In this document: piece by piece, positions 1 to 5,230 of the stretch
Position numbering within the stretch: position 1 is the stretch's first letter
Layout of the letters: every line of letters starts with the position of its first letter
NCBI GenBank assembly: GCA_026706165.1
Contig: JAPOZF010000361.1
Span: 1 to 7,023, forward strand
Origin: Gemmatimonadota bacterium
Lineage (GTDB): Bacteria; Latescibacterota; UBA2968; UBA8231
Reading direction: 5' to 3'
Length of the DNA stretch: 7,023 bases
Translations under genes and position numbers: made by a program
Notes under the pieces: generated by a model
What the model saw: only the letters and a program-made list of their open reading frames with translations
The model's database searches: none
Told to the model about the DNA's origin: nothing

Positions 1-1
1 G

Positions 2-934
2 TTCGACGGCAACGGCAGGGTGTCGCTGATCAACAACGCCGCCAAGCGCCTTCTGGGGGTGCCCCGGTTGGGCGAAATCGCCGCTCTCGCACGCGTCAGT
101 CCCAGCCTTGCCGCCACCCTGAAGAACCTGGGTCCCCGGGGCCGCGACCTGGTGCGCTTCGGGGAGACCCAGCTCGCCCTGCACGCCTCGGTGTTCCGCA
201 CCGGGGACCGCGAGCACACCCTGGTGGCGCTCCAGGACATCGGTCCCGACCTCGACGAGAAGGAGACGGAGGCCTGGCACAACCTGATCCGCGTTCTCAC
301 CCACGAGATCATGAACTCCATCACCCCGATCGCATCGCTGGCCGCCACCGCGGACCGCATGCTGAAAGAAGGGGGCCACGACGGGGAGACCGCCGGGGAC
401 ATCGGCACTGCGGTCGGCACGATTCAGCGCCGCAGCGAGGGCCTGTTGCAGTTCGTCGAGACCTACCGCGGGCTCACCCGGGTGCCGGAGCCTTCGTTCG
501 AGATCGTCCCGGTGGCAGGCCTTTTCGCCCGCGTCGAGCAGCTGCTGGGGACGCAGTTCGCCGAGTCGGGGGTCGAGCTGCACACCCGGGTCGATCCCCC
601 CGGCCTCGAGCTCACAGGGGATCCCGGCCAGGTCGAGCAGGTCCTCATCAACCTGCTGAGCAATGCCCGCGAAGCCACAGAGGGCGGGGACGGGGGGCGC
701 GTCGACCTGAGCGCTCACCTGGCGCGCGGGAAGGTCGTCGTCGAGGTCGCCGACAACGGGCCGGGGATCGTCGAGGAGGCCCTCGGCAAGCTCTTCATCC
801 CCTTCTTTACGACCAAGCAGAACGGCTCCGGCATCGGACTGAGCCTGTGCCGCCAGATCATGAGGCTCCACCGCGGCTCCATCTCGGTGCGTTCGCAACC
901 GGGGGAGCGGACGGTGTTCTCGCTGCGGTTCTGA
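2..934 (+). CDS. Sensor histidine kinase, NtrY-like, C-terminal part (5' truncated by window edge)
   Basis: The reading frame is open from base 2 to the TGA at 932-934, giving 310 visible residues; the true start lies outside the window. The first residues (FDGNGRVSLINNAAKRLLG) look like the start of a PAS domain. The dimerisation/phosphoacceptor box LTHEIMNSITPI follows, with the phospho-accepting His at visible residue 101 (bases 302-304). The ATPase domain shows the N box (QVLINLLSNAREA), G1 box (DNGPGI, about 251-256), F box (LFIPFFTTK) and G2 box (GSGIGLSL), so the catalytic core is intact to the C-terminus. In the family, such proteins autophosphorylate on His and pass the phosphate to a response regulator, often an NtrC-type sigma-54 activator. 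Any sensor or membrane segments would be upstream and are not seen. No regulator gene follows within the window, so a partner would lie upstream. The H-box wording favours the NtrY-like subgroup; the signal is unknown. Confidence 0.93.
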   Translation, partial: FDGNGRVSLINNAAKRLLGVPRLGEIAALARVSPSLAATLKNLGPRGRDLVRFGETQLALHASVFRTGDREHTLVALQDIGPDLDEKETEAWHNLIRVLTHEIMNSITPIASLAATADRMLKEGGHDGETAGDIGTAVGTIQRRSEGLLQFVETYRGLTRVPEPSFEIVPVAGLFARVEQLLGTQFAESGVELHTRVDPPGLELTGDPGQVEQVLINLLSNAREATEGGDGGRVDLSAHLARGKVVVEVADNGPGIVEEALGKLFIPFFTTKQNGSGIGLSLCRQIMRLHRGSISVRSQPGERTVFSLRF

Positions 935-935
935 G

Positions 936-974
936 CTGGCCGGAGCAGGGGCGGGATACCTGAGGCCAGAAAAA
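936..974 (+). terminator. Hairpin directly after the histidine kinase stop
   Basis: CTGGCC (936-941) pairs perfectly with GGCCAG (964-969), and inside it CAGG (946-949) pairs with CCTG (959-962), leaving a 9-nt loop. It starts one base after the stop codon. The stem is followed by five A's (970-974) rather than a T-run, so it lacks the usual tail of an intrinsic terminator on this strand. It may be a 3'-end stabilising structure or simply chance in GC-rich DNA. Confidence 0.3.
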
Positions 975-1013
975 GACCGGGGCAGTGCGGCGGCGGTTTC
1001 CCAAGGCGCCCAT

Positions 1014-1095
1014 TTCCGGTGTGGATTCATGACGGGTTGCCCCCCGCGGCCGGCCCTCTTGGGGCACACCGGGCGCCAATCATGCAACACACAGG
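1014..1095 (+). repeat. Structured intergenic repeat, copy A (full length)
   Basis: This segment shares an ordered series of anchors with copy B at 6643-6719: TCCGGTG (1015-1021), CATG (1028-1031), CCCCCCG (1040-1046), CTCTT (1056-1060), GGGGC (1061-1065), CGGGCGCCAATC (1070-1081; CGGGCACCAATC in copy B), GCAAC (1084-1088) and CAGG (1092-1095). Total length is 81 bases against 75 in copy B, with small gaps between anchors. TGCCCC (1038-1043) can pair with GGGGCA (1061-1066), or the GGGGC arm can pair with the following GGGCGCC. It lies 82 bases before the PhyH start codon. I do not recognise the family. Being present elsewhere in the window, it is an interspersed element or a shared leader motif, not part of the downstream gene. 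Confidence 0.6.
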
Positions 1096-1135
1096 ATCAT
1101 TCGACTTGCCAGGGAACAACTTCCTGCCAATCCTT

Positions 1136-1157
1136 CCGGTCCGAACCACCGGACCGG
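1136..1157. promoter_or_regulatory. Perfect 8-bp inverted repeat just before the PhyH gene RBS
   Basis: CCGGTCCG (1136-1143) and CGGACCGG (1150-1157) are exact inverted copies separated by 6 bases. The repeat ends 8 bases before the Shine-Dalgarno AAGGA (1166-1170) and 20 bases before the ATG at 1178. As DNA it could be an operator for a dimeric regulator; as RNA it would form a stable hairpin next to the ribosome-binding site. A second, weaker hairpin, CAGGGAA/TTCCTG with one bulged G (1110-1126), sits just upstream. I cannot place a convincing promoter. Confidence 0.45.
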
Positions 1158-1177
1158 CATGTGAAAAGGACAGCGGC

Positions 1178-2023
1178 ATGGAAGCAGTTGAAATAGCGGA
1201 GCAGATCAGGGAAAGCGGCTACTGCATCGTCGAGGACGTAATCCCCGCAGGGGAAGTCGGCAGAATCCGCGAGCGCGTCGTGCGGGCGCAGGCGGCCAAC
1301 GACGCCGCCAACCAGGCCCGTGAGCAGGCGACACGCGCCAGGGGCCACCGCATCGGAGCCCGCGGCGTCGGCGTCCTCAAGCAGGCGATCAACCACGACC
1401 AGTCGTTCGCCCCGTACCTGGCCGACCGCCGGATCGTCGGGGCCCTCGAGACCTTCTTCGGCCCCTGGCTGCGGATCTCCTGCACCGACGCCGTGGTGAA
1501 CCACCCGGGGAACGAGCGCGGGTACTGGCACGCGGACTGGCCGTTCAACCAGACGAACGCCTCCAATGTCCCCGCCCCCTACCCGGACGTGATGATGCAC
1601 GCGTCGTCGCTGTGGATGCTGACCGACTTCACTGCGGCCAACGGGGGGACGCTGCTGTTGCCGGGCACGCACAGGAAGGACCACAATCCGGCGAAGGGAG
1701 ACCTCCCCGGATTCGACCACGAGGCCCCGCAGCCGGACGAGGTTCACGCCGAGGGCAGGGCGGGATCGGTGCTGCTCTCCGACAGCCGGCAGTGGCACGC
1801 CGTCGCCCCCAACCGGAGCGGCAGCCCCCGGGTGGCGCTGATCGTGCGCTACGCTCCCTGGTGGCTGAACCTGAATCCGACGCACACAGGAACGCCGGAG
1901 CACGAGATGATGGTGGTGGAGCCCGGGGGCAAGAACTACGAGATGGAGCCGCTGCGCCGGGACGTGTACGAAGGGCTTCCGGAGGAGGTGAAGCCCCTCT
2001 ACCGGCACTTCGTGGCCAACTAG
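1178..2023 (+). CDS. Phytanoyl-CoA dioxygenase (PhyH) family Fe(II)/2-oxoglutarate-dependent oxygenase
   Basis: A 281-residue protein. Members of this family use Fe(II), O2 and 2-oxoglutarate to hydroxylate, or otherwise oxidise, small molecules in the cytoplasm. The iron-binding triad is readable: H118 and D120 in YWHADWPF, and the distal H207 in RQWHAVAPN. R218, 11 residues after H207, is placed to bind the 2-oxoglutarate carboxylate. The segment GGTLLLPGTHRKDH (about 156-169) is the usual family loop between the two halves of the barrel. Length is normal for bacterial PhyH proteins. The frame is open back to a GTG at 1019, but I choose the ATG at 1178 because AAGGA (1166-1170) lies 7 bases before it, and the upstream frame runs through repeat copy A and has no family-like sequence. 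It stands alone on its strand, convergent with the TPP enzyme. The substrate cannot be read from sequence; bacterial relatives act on acyl compounds, amino acids and secondary metabolites. Confidence 0.9.
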   Translation: MEAVEIAEQIRESGYCIVEDVIPAGEVGRIRERVVRAQAANDAANQAREQATRARGHRIGARGVGVLKQAINHDQSFAPYLADRRIVGALETFFGPWLRISCTDAVVNHPGNERGYWHADWPFNQTNASNVPAPYPDVMMHASSLWMLTDFTAANGGTLLLPGTHRKDHNPAKGDLPGFDHEAPQPDEVHAEGRAGSVLLSDSRQWHAVAPNRSGSPRVALIVRYAPWWLNLNPTHTGTPEHEMMVVEPGGKNYEMEPLRRDVYEGLPEEVKPLYRHFVAN

Positions 2024-2131
2024 GCGAGCGGCATCTCCCCAACTGACGTTCCACTCGTGCTTGCCGCCGGGTTCTCGGACGTAGACACGGGTACAGCGTC
2101 GATTCCCTCTACGCCGCTTCCTTCCAACAAG

Positions 2132-2192
2132 CCTCCGTCGGGGTCCCGGCTACCGGGCCCCTGATCGGCACGCGGATGTGAAATCACGGTGG
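2132..2192 (+). repeat. Structured intergenic repeat, copy E (3' half only)
   Basis: This segment matches the second half of copy B with nearly fixed spacing. CTC lies 6 bases before CGGGG in both (2133 and 6674); CGGGG (2139-2143) lies 15 bases before CGGGC (2154-2158), as in copy B (6680 and 6695); ATCGGCA (2164-2170) lies 14 bases before GTGAAA (2178-2183), as in copy B (6704 and 6718). The bases between differ, yet a hairpin is kept: GGGG-CCCGG / CCGGG-CCCC here, GGGGCCC / GGGCACC in copy B. The first half of the element (TCCGGTG to CCCCCCG) is not recognisable. It lies between two convergent genes, so this copy is not a 5' leader. Confidence 0.5.
2140..2161. terminator. Strong hairpin between convergent genes
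   Basis: GGGG (2140-2143) pairs with CCCC (2158-2161) and CCCGG (2145-2149) with CCGGG (2153-2157). This gives 9 base pairs with one bulged T and a 3-base loop (2150-2152). It is 116 bases after the PhyH stop and 62 bases beyond the TPP-enzyme stop on the other strand. There is no T-run on either strand, so use as an intrinsic terminator is uncertain. It is also the hairpin of repeat copy E. Confidence 0.35.
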
Positions 2193-2208
2193 CCGGGTAT
2201 TTCACTTC
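2175..2208. terminator. Inverted repeat just downstream of the TPP-enzyme gene
   Basis: GATGTGAAAT (2175-2184) and ATTTCACTTC (2199-2208) pair at 9 of 10 positions (one T-T mismatch) around a 14-base loop. The arms are AT-richer than the surroundings. It begins 15 bases after the TPP-enzyme stop on the minus strand and could be its 3'-end structure or terminator, or an operator-like palindrome. No T-run follows. Confidence 0.35.
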
Positions 2209-2223
2209 ATCCCAATAAGCAGA

Positions 2224-3870
2224 CTACCGGTCCCAGCGGGACTGGCGGAACTCGATGCGGCAGTGGACGTCGAGCAGCACCGTCCGCCCCTCGGCGTTGA
2301 GCCGCTGCGCCCGTTCGAGGGCGGGAACGAGTTCGTCCGCTTCCTTCACGACGATGCCGGCGGCGCCCATGGCTTCGGCCAGTCCGGCGTAGTTCCCCGT
2401 CATCTGAGAAAAGCCGTAGCGCTCGAGGGCGGTCGGAAAGCCGCCAGGGTAGGTCGCCATGCCGCCGTTGTCGAGCACCACGGTGGTGATCGGCGCTTCC
2501 GCGCGCACCGCGGTTTCGATGTCGAGCCCGGACATTCCGAAGGCGCCGTCCCCCATCACGTTGAGGCAGAACTTGCCCGGATGGGCGAGCTTGGCCCCGA
2601 TCATCAGGGGGATGCCGAAGCCGAGGTGGGTGGTCCGGCCCCAGCCGACGTAGCTGTGCGGAACCGTGGCGGTGTAGAAGGGAATCATCGAATCGCGCGT
2701 CGCCCCGGCGTCGTGGGTGACGATGCTGTTCTCGCGGTCGAGGGTCCGGTCGATGGCGTGGATTACGCGGTAGGGGTTCAGCGGCTGTTCCCCGGAGGTC
2801 AGCAGCGGCTTCCACTCCGCCAGCCACTCCTCCTTCAAAGCGGCGATCTCCGCAGCGACCCGCTGTTTCCCCTCTTCCCGGCCCGGCTCTCCGACCCGGG
2901 ATTTCACCTCGTCGACGAGGGCCGCCAGGGTCAGCCGGGCGTCCCCGATCAGGCCGACCGCGGCCGCCTCGTCCTTGTTGATGTCGTCGGGGTTGTTGCT
3001 GTTCTGGATGATGACGGTGTCCGGCCGGATCTCGTGAGCGTACGGGGACCGGGTCAGACTGGCGCCAACCGCCAGCAGCAGGTCGCATTCGAGAATCGAG
3101 GTGCGGGCGGCGAGGTTCATCGCCCGGCTGCCGGCGCCCAGCGACAGGGGATGCCGCTCGTCGAAACCGGATTTGCCCGACAGGGTGCAGAAAACCGGGA
3201 TGCCCGTCAGCTCCGCCAGCTCCTTCAGCTCGCGGGAAGCGCCGGAGAACAGGACGCCGGCGCCCGACCAGATGAGGGGTTTCTCCGCTTGCAGCAGCAG
3301 CCTTGCGGCCTCCTCCACGTCGCCGTTCGCCGGGGCCTGAAGCGACATCCCCGGGCGGTGGTAGTCCGGAGCGTCCGCCGGCACCTCCCGGCCGCAGACG
3401 TCCTCGGTCATCTCGACCGCCACCGGTCCGGAGGGGCCGTTGCGCAGGGCGTGAAAGGCGCGCCGCATGACCGCGGAGATCTGCTCCGGGGCGTACACCG
3501 CCTCGACCCGCCTCGGCAGGCCCTGGTACTGCCGCGCCGCGGAGAAGCCCGGCCGCACCCCGATGCGGTCGAGGTCGGGGCCCTGGGGCAGCAGCAGTAC
3601 CGGGACGTTGTCGGCGAACGACTGGGCCAGTCCCCCCATGGAGTTTTCCGCCCCCGGCTGCGACTGGACCGCGACGACGCCGAAGCGGTTCCGGCCGCTG
3701 GTGCGGCTGAACCCGTCGGCGGCCATCACGGCGCCGCGTTCGTGGCGGAACATGACGGGCCGGATGCCTTCCCGGGCCGCCGCTTCGATCAGCGGATTGG
3801 AAGGAAAGCAGGAAAGCCACTCGACTCCTTCGGTCTTGAGTATCCGGGCGATGAGCTCAGTGCCGTTCAT
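2224..3870 (-). CDS. Thiamine-diphosphate-dependent enzyme, acetolactate synthase-like
   Basis: A 548-residue protein with the three-domain plan of the acetolactate synthase/pyruvate decarboxylase superfamily: N-terminal pyrimidine-binding domain (about 1-165), central domain (about 180-325) and C-terminal pyrophosphate-binding domain (about 365-540). The activating glutamate is E44 in FRHERGAVMAADGFSR. The cofactor motif is GDG at 440-442 with N468 in VLDNGG; D441 and N468 should hold Mg2+. Such enzymes join or split keto acids through an active aldehyde. The usual TSGPGATN loop of acetolactate synthases reads QSQPGAEN (about 69-76), which argues against true acetolactate synthase; no small regulatory subunit gene is adjacent. 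A TTG at 3885 would add five residues, but I prefer the ATG at 3870, which has a weak GGA 8 bases upstream and starts the family-like segment MNGTELIARIL. It is divergent from the methyltransferase. The substrate is unknown; benzoylformate-, oxalyl-CoA- or sulfopyruvate-type activities cannot be separated here. Confidence 0.9.
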   Translation of the reverse strand: MNGTELIARILKTEGVEWLSCFPSNPLIEAAAREGIRPVMFRHERGAVMAADGFSRTSGRNRFGVVAVQSQPGAENSMGGLAQSFADNVPVLLLPQGPDLDRIGVRPGFSAARQYQGLPRRVEAVYAPEQISAVMRRAFHALRNGPSGPVAVEMTEDVCGREVPADAPDYHRPGMSLQAPANGDVEEAARLLLQAEKPLIWSGAGVLFSGASRELKELAELTGIPVFCTLSGKSGFDERHPLSLGAGSRAMNLAARTSILECDLLLAVGASLTRSPYAHEIRPDTVIIQNSNNPDDINKDEAAAVGLIGDARLTLAALVDEVKSRVGEPGREEGKQRVAAEIAALKEEWLAEWKPLLTSGEQPLNPYRVIHAIDRTLDRENSIVTHDAGATRDSMIPFYTATVPHSYVGWGRTTHLGFGIPLMIGAKLAHPGKFCLNVMGDGAFGMSGLDIETAVRAEAPITTVVLDNGGMATYPGGFPTALERYGFSQMTGNYAGLAEAMGAAGIVVKEADELVPALERAQRLNAEGRTVLLDVHCRIEFRQSRWDR

Positions 3871-3986
3871 TCGATTTGTCCGCAAACTTCCAGAGGTGTG
3901 ATCGAAACGATTCCCGCCCCGGGGATGGTTCCGGCCCGGGCAAATGGTGCGAAAAGGCCGGGTTCGCTACGCCGGAATCAGGAGCA
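3871..3986. promoter_or_regulatory. Divergent control region between the TPP-enzyme and methyltransferase genes
   Basis: The two genes are transcribed away from each other, so both promoters must lie here or close by. I see no good -35/-10 pair on either strand. A short palindrome, ATCG-AAA-CGAT (3901-3911), lies about 30 bases before the TPP-enzyme start and is a possible but weak operator. Two GC palindromes (CCCCGGGG and CCCGGG) follow. Confidence 0.35.
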
Positions 3987-4067
3987 ATGAAAAAACGAGA
4001 GCCTGTTTATACCTGCCGGCCTTGCAACAGCTCTTTCACGCCCAGGAAAGGAAGGCGTCCGTGCTGA
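3987..4067 (+). CDS. Possible 26-codon upstream ORF (leader peptide) before the methyltransferase
   Basis: ATGAAAAAACGAGAG opens a 26-residue frame (MKKREPVYTCRPCNSSF..., ending RRPC) whose TGA (4065-4067) overlaps the GTG start of the methyltransferase at 4061. Such an overlap is typical of translational coupling. AGGAG (3980-3984) precedes the ATG but only 2 bases away, which is closer than ideal. The peptide is basic and carries a CxxC pair; I recognise no family. The frame contains the hairpin at 3997-4035, so translating it would open that structure. Against it: such short frames are common by chance, and it has no known homologue that I can name. Confidence 0.25.
   Translation: MKKREPVYTCRPCNSSFTPRKGRRPC
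3997..4055 (+). promoter_or_regulatory. Alternative hairpins and Shine-Dalgarno in the methyltransferase leader
   Basis: Hairpin 1: GAGAG (3997-4001) and CTGTT (4003-4007) pair with AACAG (4026-4030) and CTCTT (4031-4035), giving ten pairs including one G-T, with one bulged C and an 18-base loop. Hairpin 2: CTTTC (4033-4037) pairs with GAAAG (4046-4050) around an 8-base loop. The two share 4033-4035, so only one can form at a time. Hairpin 2 covers the front part of the purine-rich Shine-Dalgarno tract (GGAAAGGAAGG, 4045-4055) for the GTG at 4061. The arrangement resembles a translational switch, but the fold energies have not been computed. Confidence 0.3.
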
Positions 4068-5065
4068 CCATCGGCCCCGGCCCCGATCCCTACTTCGCCT
4101 ACAAGTTCCACCATGTCGAGCGGGCAAAGACCGCCTGGGTCCTCTCCGAGGAGTTCGGACTGTACGAAGCTATGCGAGCCGGGCCGGCTACCGTCCCCGA
4201 AGTGAGCGAGCGTATCGGCCTCGAGGAGCGGCCCACGGCCGTGCTGCTGGCGGCCAATGCATGCGTCGGCGTTCTCGGCATGGAGGAGGACCGTTACTAC
4301 ATCTACCCGGTGATGCGCGAAATGGTCCTCGAGGGGGGCTTGGCCCGCACCGCGCCCAGGACTCCGGACCCGGAAGACTGGTGGTACCGGATCATGAAGG
4401 AGGCGCTGCTCACCAACGCCCCGGTTCCCGAGGCCCTGCCGGAGTGGCTGGCAAATCCCCAGGGAAACGAGGACAGCACCGCCTTTGCCCCGAGCCGCCA
4501 CGGCTGGCGCATTCTGTGGGGCCACGCCCTGGCCGAGGCTGTGGACTTTTCTCCGTTTCGAACCGTGGCGGACCTGGGCGGGGCAACCGGGGGTGTGCTG
4601 GTCGGCCTGACCGAAAGGTGCCCCCACCTGCAGGGGATTGTCGTAGAGCTCCCCTACAGCCGGAAGACCGCCGAGGCGGCCATCAGGCAGAGCAACGCGG
4701 AAGACCGGGTTCGCTTCCACGCCGCCGATTTCTTCACCGATCCCTTCCCGGATGGGGTCGACGTGTTCTTCATGTCCCACATAATCCACGACTGGGATGA
4801 CGAGCACTGCATCAGGCTGCTGCGCCGCTGTCACGATGCCTTGCCGGCGGGCTCCCCGGTGCTCGTGCAGGAATACCTGCTGAACGAGGACAGGACAGCA
4901 GGTCTGATCGCCGTGTTTCAGTGGTTCGGCCTGATGTTCGGAACGACGGGAGACCAGCGCACCGGTCCGGAGATCGAAGCGCTGATGGGCGAGGCCGGTT
5001 TTTCCGGGACGGAGTGCCGCCCCCTCGACCACGAGCAGGGGATCGCGATCGGCTGGAAGCGCTGA
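4061..5065 (+). CDS. SAM-dependent O-methyltransferase, family 2 (COMT/hydroxyneurosporene methyltransferase type)
   Basis: A 334-residue protein. N-terminal dimerisation/winged-helix domain about 1-95 (AKTAWVLSEEFGLYEAM, then a helix-turn-helix-like PATVPEVSERIGLEERP). The C-terminal Rossmann domain has SAM motif I VADLGGATGG (about 169-178), an acidic residue E196 at the end of strand 2 to hold the ribose, and D223 in HAADFF. The family's catalytic base is H243 in HIIHDWDDEH. Length and order match the class that methylates hydroxyl groups on phenolic, polyketide or isoprenoid compounds. The frame is open back to 3944, but the start is best placed at the GTG at 4061: GGAAGG (4050-4055) lies 5 bases before it, and residues before it are not family-like. 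It is divergent from the TPP enzyme and convergent with the enolase-family gene. The acceptor is unknown; relatives in secondary metabolism and in carotenoid pathways look alike at this level. Confidence 0.9.
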   Translation: MLTIGPGPDPYFAYKFHHVERAKTAWVLSEEFGLYEAMRAGPATVPEVSERIGLEERPTAVLLAANACVGVLGMEEDRYYIYPVMREMVLEGGLARTAPRTPDPEDWWYRIMKEALLTNAPVPEALPEWLANPQGNEDSTAFAPSRHGWRILWGHALAEAVDFSPFRTVADLGGATGGVLVGLTERCPHLQGIVVELPYSRKTAEAAIRQSNAEDRVRFHAADFFTDPFPDGVDVFFMSHIIHDWDDEHCIRLLRRCHDALPAGSPVLVQEYLLNEDRTAGLIAVFQWFGLMFGTTGDQRTGPEIEALMGEAGFSGTECRPLDHEQGIAIGWKR

Positions 5066-5202
5066 GCCGCTGACGCCCTCCCCAATCGAGGATTCCCCGG
5101 GGTCACGGCAGGAGGCGATGTCGGGGCCGGGCATGCCAGATCCGGCGGTCATCCGGAACTGCAGTCACGGTTGCCCGAAAGCCGGTTGGGCCGCCTTTGT
5201 CC

Positions 5203-5215
5203 GGCAGCCCCTGCC
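5203..5215. terminator. Short hairpin in the gap between methyltransferase and enolase-family genes
   Basis: GGCAG (5203-5207) and CTGCC (5211-5215) are a perfect 5-bp inverted repeat with a 3-base loop, starting 15 bases beyond the enolase-family stop on the minus strand. A second possible stem, TCCGG/CCGGA, lies at 5142-5158. Neither has a T-run. The gap 5066-5230 must end two convergent transcripts, but no clear intrinsic terminator is visible. Confidence 0.25.
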
Positions 5216-5230
5216 TCCACCTTCACACAA

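Noticed and set aside
1097..2008. Minus-strand open frame opposite the PhyH gene
   Set aside because: Shadow frame: Val/Arg/Gly/Pro-rich, no motif, no ribosome-binding site considered convincing, while the + strand gives H118, D120, H207 and R218.
2263..3990. Long + strand open frame (575 codons) opposite the ThDP enzyme
   Set aside because: It lies antisense to a gene with full catalytic motifs, has composition dominated by Gly, Arg, Val and Pro, and shows no family-like motif; long antisense frames are expected in GC-rich coding DNA.
5117..5150. Possible further degenerate copy of the repeat (GGGCATGCCAGATCCGGC resembles the GGGC.CCAATC.GGCA end), and a similar one at 6514-6535
   Set aside because: Only short GC-rich matches with several gaps, no upstream anchors; not distinguishable from chance.
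4007..5152. Minus-strand open frame opposite the methyltransferase
   Set aside because: No domain signature; the + strand carries the SAM-binding and HDWDD motifs.
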